Assembly (NCBI GenBank): GCA_003427395.1 | Contig: BFEA01000001.1 | Coordinates: 12,269,504 to 12,333,503 of the forward strand | Length of the DNA: 64,000 bases | Reading direction: 5' to 3' | From: Chara braunii | Taxonomy: Eukaryota > Streptophyta > Charophyceae > Charales > Characeae | Shown here: piece after piece, positions 53,961-64,000 of the stretch | Numbering within the stretch: the first letter of the stretch is position 1 | Layout: the number at the start of each line of letters is the position of its first letter | The notes under the pieces: generated by a model | What the model was told of the DNA's origin: nothing | Database searches by the model: none | Seen by the model: the letters and a program-made list of their open reading frames with translations, nothing else | Translations under genes and position numbers: made by a program

Positions 53961-55644
53961 AGATTTTACCTTACAAGTTTTCGTGAGGTTGTCTGTCTAT
54001 TCGACTGTTTGAGGTATGTATATATTATGGGAGGGTTTTTATGGGATTGGTCGACCTTCATGTTGCGACTTGTATCGGTCTATTACCGTTGTTTGCAAGT
54101 AATAGCTTTATTTGGCAAATCGACACGGTATATTCTTAGCACCTCATCCACCGCTGTTTTCTAACAATAGAGTGTCAATGCTAGTACAAGTAGACATTTG
54201 TTGAGGACCGCAATCAACCACTGCTGTCATCTATACTTACTTTATTTTTTTTTGTTTTACTGTTGATGATAATTTTAATTTACCAATTGCGATAAAAAAA
54301 ATATAGTAACAGTTAGCGCCATTCACAATCGTCAGTAATAGTTGTTGTGACTTTCGTGGTTATAGTGACCATTATAGGATCATCTCACAATTAACTGTAT
54401 AAAATATCAACAACGGACCACTGCTGTCAACAACAATGTACTGTCGTAGAGTACATTGGTTAGTTGTTGTTGTTAATTACAGTAGTCGTTTCCAAAACAA
54501 TTATAAGTTATCTATGGTCGTAATTGGCAGAGGTTCATTGTTGTCGAAGGTAGTAAACTGCTACTACAACAACAGTACCCTGCTCTAAATATCAGCAGTT
54601 AGTCGTAGCAGTTCATAGTAGTACGTTGGCCTAAAAGTGATACATAAATATTATTGTTGACCTCATCCGAAATCAAGCATTAAGTGTTATTGTTTCAACC
54701 ATTATAACAACAATAGTCAATGGATAACGACGACAAAAACAGCATCAAGGACCCCTATAGCAACGTAAAGGTAATCAACATCTATAGTAGCAACAATGTT
54801 TGTTTGCTACTGTTGCATTGTGCATTCACAATCAATGTACATAATTGCAGGTGCAACCTCCAGTGGTTGTCCTTAGTATATGCAAACTTGTGATAGTTTT
54901 CTCATCTTCCTCTTATTACCGCATTCTGTTGCTTAGTAGGAATTTAAGTTTCATTAGACCGGAGTTCCTTAAACAGGAGTCAAAAACGTTTCCAATAGTC
55001 AAATCGTACAACTAGAGCAGATGAGGTATTTACAATTTGTCTCAGACTGAAGAGCCTACTAGGATTATCTCACTCTTCTAAGGCCAAAGATGCATAATTG
55101 TTTATTTTCTCGTATTTTTATTTGACTGCATTGAATGTCTAAGAGCATGTATGACTTGGAAGGTTTGTCGGACGACCTCTACTCTCCCCGGGCGTGCCTG
55201 CCGGTCAAACATAGGTTCATAAATGACAATGAATTATTGTTGCAAGCAATATCAATAATATGTAGTCGAATTGTCGTTGTCAATAATAATATACCATTGC
55301 AAACGTTATGTGGTACACTACTGTTGACATTATAAATTCAGTTAAGAAATAACGTAAAATTAATGTTGTTCGTTGCATTTCGGAATTAGTTGCAAAATAT
55401 CGTCATTAACATCAGTGGATCGTCGTAGGAGTAATAGTCACCTACTGTCGTCGGCATGATTGTCACCTACTGTCGGCGACATGACTATTATCCTCGGCAG
55501 TGGTGACAATAGATAGGGATAGCAACCAAAACACTTATCATGATCTTAATATTATCCAGTTAAATTTGTCCATATGTTTGGTTACCCTCATGGCTGACTG
55601 AAAGTGTTCAAAGAGTAACGAAAATAAAAAACTTATAAAGTCGT
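53961..55644. other. AT-rich, no gene seen; cryptic trinucleotide simplicity
   Basis: From 54.17 to 55.5 kb the sequence is enriched in GTT/AAC, GTA/TAC and TGT-type triplets without forming a clean repeat. It lies upstream (minus sense) of the LINE RT, where an endonuclease domain would be expected, but none can be read. Confidence 0.4.
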
Positions 55645-56005
55645 TGAGCGTATTGGTTCCGCAGGGGGACCCTCCTGGCCGAGTCACGCAGGATTTGGCT
55701 GTGCCTATCGAACGCAGACAAAGATGCACCTGCGACCGAGTGCGTCAGTCATACCTCTCATGAACCCCTATGACAGGATAGGGTCACGGGAGGTACAACT
55801 TACCTCTACCCAAGGGGCTGTCACCACCCTTAGGTACACGTATCCCCGCCGAGCTGTTGCGCCACATTCGAGGCCCTCTTTATACGCAATACGGAGAGGT
55901 GGCCCAACCGAGGGCATTTCTCGTTTGCTGTAGCATAGAAGGTAAATGTGGTCGACGCCTGAATTGGACCCGTGTGCGAATCGATGCTTGAGGCGCTGAT
56001 CTCCC
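55645..56005 (+). repeat. Family A repeat, copy A4
   Basis: Core blocks GCAGGGGGACCCTCCTGGCC, CCCTATGACAGGATAGGG, CAAGGGGCTGTCACCACCC and CTCGTTTGCTGTAGCATAG. It continues into the 687-bp tandem repeats. Confidence 0.8.
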
Positions 56006-57376
56006 AAGCGCGATTCTGCGTCAATGGACTCGAATGATCAGTCTAACCACGTGATACTTCTCTTAAAAAACTCGAGCTCACATGCAGTTCGTGCCTAGTC
56101 TCTTTTTCAGCTTGACCCATAACTCTTTTATATATGAATAAGTAAACGTCGTGTGTGAGACTTCAAATAAATAGTGTGGCGATGCAAATCTCTTCATGTC
56201 GACTAGCTATGCATGAATATGCAAGTAATCGCAATGATGGGGAATGCTATGTGGTGCCCATAAGCATACGATCCGTTTTGAAATATGAGATCCCATTCAA
56301 TGCTCAGGTGTCGGCTAAAACGCACGTCAAGGAGTCAGTCCCTTAGCGAGCGCAGAAGAGGACTGAGCATTATGTCATCTTTTGCACCCTGTTGTGCCCC
56401 AAAGCGAGATCCATTTAAGATGGCGCTGAGGGCAGAAGGAAATTAGAGTGATGGAGAGTTGTCCGGCGTACCACAAGTAGTGCGCTAACCCTTATACCCT
56501 AAATTGTATCCTTTGACAAAAAATACAAGTTAACAATGAGGCTTAACAGAACCTGACTTTTCTCTTAACCCAACTCACTAAAACATTATGCATGGTCAAT
56601 CAACTGTGAGAGTGCATAAGGTGTAATCATAGTGGGTTATTAAACATGAGTCGATCACCCTCACAATCATAGTTTACCTCCTTAAAAAATGCAAGCGCGA
56701 TTCTGCGTCGATTGACTCGAACGATCTGTCTAACCACGCGATACTTCTCTTAGAAAACTTGAGTTCATATGCAGTTCGTGCCTAGTTTCTTTTTCAACTT
56801 GATCCATAACTCTTCGGCACATGAATAAGTAAACGTCATGTGTGAGACTTCAAATAAATAGTGTGGTGATGTAAACCTCTTCATATCGACTAGCTATGCA
56901 TGAATATGTAAGTAATCGCAATGATGGTGTGCTATGCAGTGCCGATAACCATACGATCAGTTCTGAAATATAAGATCGCATTCAACGCTCATTTGTTGGT
57001 TAAAACGCACGTCAAGGGGTTAGTCCCTTAGCGAGCGTAGAAGCAGACTAGCATTATATCATCTTCTGCACCCTGATGTGCCCCAAAGCGGGATCCATTT
57101 AAGATGGCGTGGAGGGCAGAATGAAATTAGAGTGGTGGTAAGTAGTTTGGCAGACTACAAGCAGTGTGCTAACCCGTATACCCAAAACTTTATCCTTCCA
57201 CAAAAAATACAAATTAACAATGAGGTTTGACATAATCTGACTTTTCTCTTAACCCAACTCACTAAAACATGGTACATGATTAATCAATCGTGGGAGTGCA
57301 TAAGGTGTAACCATAGTGGGTCATTAAACATGGGCGGATCACCCTCACAATCATAGTTTACATCCTTCAAAAATGC
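56006..57376 (+). repeat. 687-bp tandem duplication downstream of A4
   Basis: Two units, 56,006-56,692 and 56,693-57,376, both starting AAGCGCGATTCTGCGTC. A third start (AAGCGACCG) at 57,377 is truncated. The units look about 90% identical by eye. They contain a segment resembling AGTCGCAATGATGGCGTACT of copy A5, so they are part of family A. Confidence 0.88.
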
Positions 57377-58190
57377 AAGCGACCGTAGATAAATCAAATC
57401 CTGAATCCAAATTGTAAGCATATCTGCAGTCACACGAAATTTCAACATTGCAGACCAAACACGAAAGAGAGTCAACTATTACCACTCTCTGCACTCACAC
57501 TCTTTGCCTTATCCACAGAATCCTCAACCTTTGTAAAACCTTCCCAAAAAGAAAATACTCCGTCTTTTTTAAATGGTTATTTAAATAAAGTATCTGTAAA
57601 ACCCAATAAAACAATTCGACCCACGGTGGCTAAGGCCTCAGGTTGAGTCGTGAGAGTGGAACAAAGTTGAGCCGTGAACGAGCATATCATCAAAAAATAA
57701 CAAAAGTAATGGATCCTTATAAGATAAGACTGAGACTAGTTAAACCTTAATTCAAAATGAAAGAAAATGACATTTAAGTTATCTGCCTAAAAAAACTCGC
57801 ATAGATTTAACAAAGTTTCTGCCATCGATGGGGCAAATTTTCCACAAAGATTTTTGCGCGGATTATAGGTTGCAATCCCACTTGCCATCTTCATCTTATA
57901 CACAAGTGGTTATCGGGTACCTGAAATTTCGTAGATGAAAATTGTGAAGTGGAAAATTTGAGTTGTTTTGTTTGTCATAAAAATCATGTTTGGATCATGA
58001 ATTCGGGAGGAAACCATTGACGCTTATAGTGGAAAGATTTCGTAAAATGTTTTAGTTATATCGAGAACAGTCTTAAAAAATTATGTCTTAAAACTTCTAT
58101 ATTTTTCACCCGCCTGAAGAGTTCTGTGTTTTTCGTCCACCTCAAAGTTTCATATCCTCTTCTTGAACACTTAATGCATTTTTTATGATT
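57377..58190 (+). other. Family A tail and flanking non-coding sequence
   Basis: 57,570-57,690 matches 20,805-20,970 (AATGG-TATT-AATAAAGT, then CTAA-GCCT-AGGTT). 57,865-57,890 has GGTTGCAATCCCACTTGCC, related to 29,735-29,764. No gene. Confidence 0.5.
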
Positions 58191-58199
58191 TCGAGCCCT

Positions 58200-59650
58200 A
58201 TAAATTTTCATGATTTTCACCCGCCCCCATCATGAAAATCGTGAATAGACTTGAAGTGGTGAAAATCATGAATGGTATGAAAACACTCCCCCCCTGATGC
58301 ATAAAGAACATTATTAAAATCATGAACGAACCGGAAGTGGTGAAGATCATGAATGATTTTTACCCGCCTGAAAATCATGAATGGACCCGAAGTGGTAAAA
58401 ATCATGAATAGTACGAAAGCACCGCCCCCCCTTGTGAATAAAAAGTATCATGAAAATTATGAATGAACCTGAAGTGGTGAAGATCATGAATGATTTAAAA
58501 GCACCTGCCCGACCAACGGGGGGTTGCTTTCAAACAATTCCTTCGTCTTCACCACTTCAAGATCATTCATGATTTTCGTGATGCATAAAGAGCATTATGA
58601 AAATCATGAACGAACCTGAAGTGAATCATTTATATTTTTCAAGATACATATAATATATGTGTATTATATCTTCATGATTTTCAAGTTGTATCGACTGGTG
58701 ATTGGGGGGGGGGGTGCTTTCGGACCATTCATAGTCTTCACCACTTCAGGTTCTTTTATGATTTTTAGGTTGCATAAAAGAACCTGAAATCATGAATGAA
58801 CCTGAAGTGGTGAAAACCATGAATGGTAAGAAAGCACCCCCCTTGGCCACCTACTAATGCAACCTGAAAATCATGAAAGAACCTCAAGTGGTGAAGACCA
58901 TGAATGGTCTGAAAGACCCCCCCCCGATCATTAGTCAATACAACCTGAAAATTATGAAGATAAAATACAAACATTACCATATGTATCATAAAAAATATCG
59001 ATGGTGTTTGATGAACATCATGACTGGTATGAAAGCACGCCCTCGGCCACCTACTAATGCAACTTGAAAATTATGAAAGAACCTGAAGTGGTGAAGACCA
59101 TGAATGGTATAAAAGCACCCCCCTCCACCACCTACTAATGCAACATGAAAATCATAAAAGAACCTAAAGTGGTGAAGACCATGAATGGTCCGAAAGGATC
59201 CCCCCCGATCGCCAGTCAATGCAACCTGAAATATAGATGGTGTTGAAGACCATGAATGGTCTGAAAGTACCCCCCGCAATCACCTGTAAATACAACATGA
59301 AAATCATGAACGGATCTGAACTGATGAAGAATCTAAATGGTATGAAAACTCTCCCCATAAAGAGCATCATGAAAATCATGAATGAACCTGAAGTGGTGAA
59401 CATTATGACTGGTATGAAAGTACCTTTTCGGCTACCTACTGATGCAACATGAAAATCATGAAAGAACCTGAATTGGTGAAGATCATGAATGATATGAAAA
59501 CACCCCCCTCGGTCACCTATTAATGCAACTTGAAAATAATGAAAGAACATGAAGTGGTGAAAATCATGAATGGTCCGAAAGGACCCCCCCCCGATCACCA
59601 GTCAATGCAACCTGAAAATCATGAAAATAGAAGACACACATACTATATGT
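58200..59650. repeat. About 80-bp satellite array with inverted units
   Basis: Roughly 18-20 degenerate units built from AATCATGAATGAACCTGAAG, TGGTGAAGACCATGAATGGT and CACCCCCC-GG-CACCTACTAATGCAAC. Most are in one orientation. At about 58,540-58,580 and 58,735-58,770 units are inverted next to direct units, giving large hairpin potential. Minus-strand frames rich in HDFHH are repeat artefacts. Confidence 0.9.
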
Positions 59651-60000
59651 ATCCTGAAAAATATAGATGGTGTTAACCTCTTCTCAAGAAAAGATGAGAT
59701 ATCACCTCCCTAAGTATTGATCAGTATCAAGTTCAGAGAACTTGTCACTGTGACACATCAAAATATAATCAGTTTATTTCTATAATGAAGAAAAAGTTTA
59801 ACGGACATAAAAAAATCAAACTTTATTTAACAAAGAGTTGTCAGTAAAGAGACTTCGTGTCTTTTGATTAAAGTTGTATGTCAAAAAGAGTTATCAGGAA
59901 GATAAACATAAAGAAATTCAACTTTGAGTGACCAAATAGTTGTCACTAAAGGTGCTTCGCGTTTTTTGACTAATTTGCCTATCTTCTGTATTAGATGAGG
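59651..60000. repeat. About 120-bp tandem repeat, two units
   Basis: AGAGTTGTCAGTAAAGAGAC and the related AATAGTTGTCACTAAAGGTG mark two diverged units at about 59,830 and 59,945, each followed by a TTCG-GT-TTTTGA block. Confidence 0.6.
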
Positions 60001-60230
60001 GAAGAGACCTCTATGAAACCAGTATCTCAATACTTCCTTAAGGTTGACGAGAGGTCTTTTGGGAGCATTCTCAGATGAGAGAAGGGACCTCTCTGGGACA
60101 AGTATCGCTATATTTCCTTAAGGTTGGTGGGAGGTCTCCTGGAAAATTATCAGATGGGGGAAGAAACCTCTCTAAGATCAACACTGTATTCCCTTTAGGC
60201 TAAAAAAAGGTCTCTTGAGAATGCATCGTT
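60001..60230 (+). repeat. Three about 88-bp repeats, each closing as a hairpin
   Basis: Unit ends pair: AAGAGACCTCT/AGAGGTCTTTT (60,002/60,050), GACCTC/GAGGTC (60,086/60,131) and AAGAAACCT/AGGTCTCTT with one mismatch (about 60,160/60,209). The interior TACTTCCTTAAGGTTG is shared. Confidence 0.75.
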
Positions 60231-61018
60231 GACTGATTTTTTTTTTTTTGTTCAATGTCTCTTGAAACAGAAGGAACGTCTCTTAAAAATGTTTGTCTAG
60301 TTGTTCGAGGCATGGGCAGTCTGCCTGTCGGCTTTGACATGCTTGCTTGATTGTGTATTTTGGTTTTCTTCGCCAACTTAAGATGTCATTGATTGTCGGG
60401 GTTAGCCAGAGCCTTACCGCAGTAGGTTGCAATCTGGTGGGGTCAGCAGGTCCCCGACTTAAGTGTGGATTACATAGTTGACTGAGGCTAAAAATCTGAG
60501 AGTGTGGCCTGTGAGGTCAAAAGGGGTTAGTTGGAAGCCTACCGCAGCCGCAGGTTACAATCCAGTGGATTCGCCAGAGCCCAAATCGTAGTCAGACCGG
60601 GTCCTACGTTCAAAATCTGGGTGGGGCAGCCAACACCCTAGACGAAAAACTAGTGGGTGAGCCTGTTCCCGATCGCCGTGGTCAAATCCAGATATAAGGC
60701 AGTTGGACTGGCGGAAGGTCTACTGTCATAGGGTGACCACACCCTCTATAATCCGGGTGTCCTGGCATAAGGCGCGCCAAAGGGTCACCATACTCGAGTA
60801 CTGGGTATGGTGGCCCTGGCCTGGAGGCAGGTTAAAGGGGTTGTCAAGACAAATGGTATGATTAATCATGGTCTGAGGGGGGCCGAATGAGGGAAGTCAG
60901 ACTGACAAGAGGTTTGTCACCCCTGGCCAATGGTTGGCTGAAACCAAGGCAATCGATGACTTCTGGGTGTGAATAATTGTTTATATTATTTATCATCTGC
61001 ATTGTACGGTGCATGTGT
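60231..61018. other. No gene; two related structured segments
   Basis: 60,395-60,458 closes with GTCGGGG/CCCCGAC and contains CCAG/CTGG. A related segment near 60,530-60,580 (GCCTACCGCAGCCGCAGGTT) follows about 140 bp later. Their role is unknown. Confidence 0.4.
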
Positions 61019-61140
61019 TCGTGGGTCTCCCCGTTCGGGCGAACGCATTCGCTCGTTCGTGCGAACGGGTCGAGAACACGTTCGCGATAACGTGTTTTCG
61101 AGGCCCGCGAACGGGTTTCGCCCGGGCCAGTACCGGTTGT
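61019..61140. repeat. CGTTCG-rich hairpin cluster
   Basis: CCCGTTCG/CGAACGGG (about 61,030/61,062) encloses smaller stems. CGAGAACACGTT/AACGTGTTTTCG (61,071-61,082/61,089-61,100) has 12 pairs with one G-T. Confidence 0.75.
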
Positions 61141-61169
61141 TGACGGAGTTTCGGAGGGTCTGGGAGTCA

Positions 61170-61460
61170 CTTGTGTGTATGTGTGTGCATGCGTATGCAT
61201 GTCACGTGTGTATGTGTGTGTATGTGTGTGTATGTGTGTGTATTTGTATGTGCCTGTGTGTATGTGTGTGTATCTGTATATGTCTGTGTATATGTGTGTA
61301 TGTGCCCCTGACAATCTGCCAAAGATGCAGTTGATTGATAGATGTGTGTGTGTGTGTGTGTATTTGTGTGTTTGTTTGTGTGCATGTGTTTGTGTGTTTG
61401 TGAGCGTGTGTATCTGTGTGTTTGTATGTGTCTTTGTCTGTGTGTGTGTGTGTGGCAGAT
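61170..61460. repeat. TG-rich simple repeat
   Basis: Two blocks of imperfect (TG)n with TA and TC interruptions, split by about 60 bp of unique sequence at 61,300-61,345. Cysteine/valine-rich and histidine/threonine-rich open frames here are artefacts. Confidence 0.95.
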
Positions 61461-62311
61461 TGTGTCTGCTGCACACACACCAACACACATGAAGGCTTTA
61501 TTCACGACTCTTGGAGCAGAAGGGGAGGGGGGTAGGGATACATGCCCCCTAAAACGAAAAAAAAAACAAAAAACAACAACATTCCCGTTCGTCATGGCTC
61601 GAATACGTTCGGGCAAACGTGTTCACATTTGCCGGTGAACACGAACTGCGTGCAACACAGTTTATTATTTTATTATAAGTTTTATATTTATTTATTTATT
61701 TAATTGTTGCTTGATTGTTGCCTATCAGGAAATTTACTTGCTGGAAACCTGGCTGTTTGTTTGTGGAAATTATTGTTTTGTTGACTTATGCATGTTCATA
61801 TAAAGTTTTCATACTAGGGAAAGGAAAAGGACTTTGATATCTCTTTTATTTATCTTCGATGTTGATGAGATGTGTCACTCAGATCAGAGAAAAGGAACGG
61901 GATTTGGTATCCTCTTCAGTTGCTTGAGAAGTTGAGCAGATGTTTCACTCAGGCTAGAGAACAAGAAAAAACGTTTGGTATACCTTTTCCCCCACACTGC
62001 TGACAACGAATGTACACGACACTGATATCAGATTGACAATATCCCCGACATTACTGTGAAGATAAAGGACGAGGTAACCTCTCTATTATAAAAGTTCAGA
62101 GAGAAATCATATCTCATAACGACTAGAGACCGAAGTCAACTGCTGATGAGAAATTGAGATATAATCCTTATTAAATTTTATTTGGTGGTCACAGATTGGC
62201 CTGCTTCACGAGGAATCTGCATCCCCAACCTCAAGGTGTTCAAATACTCAAGTTAAGGACGCTACGAAGTGTGAAGTGAAATGAGAAATCAAGAAAAAAG
62301 AAATTGAAATA
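61461..62311. other. No gene seen
   Basis: Includes a hairpin GTGTTCAC/GTGAACAC at 61,619/61,635 and a degenerate repeat around GATGAG-TGT-TCACTC (61,860-61,960). Otherwise AT-rich. Confidence 0.45.
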
Positions 62312-62443
62312 TTCAAGGAAAAATGTCATGCTTACAAAGGAAATAAAAGATGGTAATGAATTCGACCTGGAGTAAAGCGAGAAGAAATAAAATACAAAAG
62401 AGAGTGCAACTGTTAAGATGAGATTGAGAGGGAACCACACAAG

Positions 62444-62481
62444 CTGTCTCTTATACACATCTAGATGTGTATAAGAGACAG
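62444..62481. other. Nextera mate-pair junction adapter (contaminant)
   Basis: Exact 38-bp junction made of CTGTCTCTTATACACATCT and AGATGTGTATAAGAGACAG. Translation gives the known artefact peptide SYTHLDVYKRQ. Confidence 0.99.
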
Positions 62482-62597
62482 GAGATTGAGAGGGAACCAC
62501 ACAAGATTCAAGGAAAAATGTCATGCTTACACAAGAAATAGGAAATGGTCATGAATTCGACTTGGAGTAAAGCAAGGAGAAATAAAATACAAAAGAG

Positions 62598-62635
62598 CTG
62601 TCTCTTATACACATCTAGATGTGTATAAGAGACAG
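62598..62635. other. Nextera mate-pair junction adapter (contaminant)
   Basis: Second exact copy of the 38-bp junction, 116 bp after the previous one. Confidence 0.99.
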
Positions 62636-62780
62636 GAGTGTAACTGTTAAGATGAGATTGAGAGGGAACCGCACAAGAGATAGAAGGAGGTGATGCTGAC
62701 ACTAATGGCTTACTTATCACGGGAGTAGTAGGGGCTCTGGGAGTGTCTGGAGGGGAAGAAGTGTTGGGTGCGCCGTAGCG

Positions 62781-64000
62781 CGCTGTCGAGCGCATCAGGC
62801 CGGCACCGCACGTGGCAGCGCGGGACCCTCTCGGCCGCGTCACACAGGAGTTAGACCAACCTTGCCACGAGCACACGAATGGAGCTTCCTTAGGCCGCTC
62901 CGGCTGAGTGCGCCAGCCATACCTCTTGCGAGCCCCTACGACAGGATAGGGCCTACGCGAGGCACAACTTACCTCCACCTTACAGAAGCTGTCACCTCCC
63001 TTCGGTGGGCGTATCCCCGTCGAGCTACCAATCCACAGTACGAAATCTAATCAGTTGCAATCGCAGAGGTGGACCAGTCGAGGGCGTTTCTCATTCGTTG
63101 TAGCATAGGGGGTACGCGTGGTAATACGCCTATCGGGCCCGCACGTGAACCGACATCTTGGGGGGCTGAGGTCCCAAGCGCGACTCGTCGTCGGTCGACT
63201 AGGACGCATCCCACACACCACGCGCACACCACTTTATGAACACAAAAAAATAAAACACAGACACACACACACATACGAGACGACACTACACAAACAACGC
63301 GATAACGCTCCTAGCCCCTCGGTAGCCAACCCATAACTTTCCAATGCGGAAATCAGATAGGCGTCGCACGAGAGATTTAGTATAAAATCGCGGGGACGCA
63401 GGGCTAACTCATACCGACTCGCAATGCAAGCGTACACAAGCAGTCGCAATGATGGCGTACTATGTAGTGCCCATAATCAAGAGGTCCCTCGTGGATCCGA
63501 GTACCGCTTATGACACTCAAGTGTCAGACTTGAAGCGTCATGAGGGTCTAATCCCTCACGACATTACACGGCTGAAGGAATAGTCGTGCAGCCGCCGCGA
63601 GACCTCTGGCCTTTGGTCTGAGTGTCTCGACAGGCAAGGCAAATAGGCTCTGCACGGGGGCAAATTCCTTCCCTGCGGAGTCTAGGGCTTTGGGATGTCT
63701 TGGACAAGGACCTTGAATCCCGGTCCAGGACCAACGTCCGACTATAAAAATCTATAAAAAGCAAAGGATAAATGGCGTTCTCCCTTTTCTCTCAAGCCAT
63801 AATCTGGCTAACCCTTGCGCACGATCTCAATAAGCCGCACACATTCTCAAGACACATATGTATATATATATATAAGGCTCATTTATATAAGGCGATCACT
63901 TCTCACAGTCACAGTGGGGCTCCTCTCAGCCATATACGTATGTAATCGAAGGCAATCACATCCAGAGTCCGAACCACAAACGCACCTGCAATCACATCAA
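62781..64000 (+). repeat. Family A repeat, copy A5, running off the window
   Basis: The longest copy: core from CTGTCGAGCGCATCAGGCCG, through CCCTACGACAGGATAGGGCC, a 270-bp segment absent from A2 (63,165-63,430), hairpins (CAAGT/ACTTG at 63,498, TGAGGG/CCCTCA at 63,540, CGGCTG/CAGCCG), a TATA box at 63,740, and the end GCAATCACATCAA. It aligns with 19,740-20,690. Promoter plus hairpins suggests LTR or LTR-like sequence. Confidence 0.8.
63738..63752 (+). promoter_or_regulatory. TATA box of family A copy A5
   Basis: CGACTATAAAAATC, at the same place as in copy A2 (20,420). Confidence 0.55.

Larger units (their letters stand above)
62312..62678. repeat. Diverged tandem repeat broken by adapter sequence
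   Basis: 62,312-62,443 and 62,506-62,678 are about 90% alike (both start ATTCAAGGAAAAATGTCATG), so the duplication may be real. Two synthetic adapters lie in it, and 24 bp (GAGATTGAGAGGGAACCACA then CAAG) are repeated exactly on both sides of the first. Confidence 0.8.

Noticed and set aside
58217-59598. HDFHHFRF-type repeat proteins on the minus strand
   Set aside because: Frames come from the 80-bp satellite; the unit length varies and stops are frequent.
60862-61616. Frames rich in His/Thr or Cys/Val
   Set aside because: Translations of a TG/CA simple repeat.
62240-62978. Two minus-strand frames that look like proteins of 94 and 156 residues
   Set aside because: Both run through the synthetic adapter and contain the artefact peptide SYTHLDVYKRQ; the rest overlaps non-coding repeats.

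Overview
The window is repeat-rich, non-coding-dominated nuclear DNA of a eukaryote, most likely from the green lineage. Two tracts match U6 snRNA, and one begins with the plant-type 5' stem and the GAAATTGGAACGATACAGAG core. There is also a chromodomain Ty3/gypsy element and a Penelope-like element with an N-terminal GIY-YIG nuclease, a type known from green algae, spike mosses and slime moulds. I suspect a large streptophyte genome (a charophyte alga would fit), but the sequence alone does not prove this. I see no intact host protein-coding gene. Almost everything readable is a transposable element, its wreckage, or tandem repeats.

Layout. 1-8.6 kb: decayed chromovirus (Ty3/gypsy) on the minus strand, read right to left as gag, protease, RT, RNase H, integrase, chromodomain, with a MITE-like insertion. 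8.6-14.1 kb: AAT microsatellite, purine-biased tract, two hairpin arrays, a TATA box and two minisatellites. 14.1-19.25 kb: an unknown element (family B) nested in a dispersed repeat (family A), which continues to about 21 kb. 21.2-27.95 kb: Penelope-like element with pseudo-LTRs, an ORF1-like reading frame, GIY-YIG nuclease, a CxC linker and RT, carrying stops and frameshifts. 28.0-29.4 kb: array of hairpins with a shared loop and changing, compensating stems. 29.4-33.24 kb: element C, with an inverted partner at 46.0 kb. 33.25-37.5 kb: second family B copy. 39.2-41.23 kb: very dense array of unrelated hairpins containing a tRNA-U6 chimera and ending at a TATA box. 42.7-44.4 kb: unrecognised reading frames. 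44.9-45.4 kb: inverted family A copy. 46.74-46.93 kb: second tRNA-U6 chimera. 51.3-53.96 kb: decayed LINE ORF2 on the minus strand, interrupted at a TTAA site by a 408-bp MITE. 55.6-57.9 kb: family A copy with a 687-bp tandem duplication. 58.2-59.65 kb: about 80-bp satellite. 60-61.7 kb: small hairpin repeats and a TG-rich tract. 62.8-64 kb: family A copy running off the window.

Two themes stand out. First, several unrelated elements carry runs of short hairpins, often ending at a TATA box (11.48, 20.42, 41.24 and 63.74 kb). In some families the loop is conserved while the stem changes on both sides. This looks like a selected structure in promoter/LTR sequence. Second, tRNA-like heads with A and B boxes are fused to U6 snRNA sequence in two places, suggesting a chimeric Pol III retroposon family or tandem tRNA-U6 genes.

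Assembly caution. Three 38-bp palindromes match the Nextera mate-pair junction adapter (15,270; 62,444; 62,598), and a 45-N gap at 21,627 is flanked by an identical 85-bp duplication. Local order and copy number around these points are unreliable. All assignments come from reading the sequence; no database search was run.
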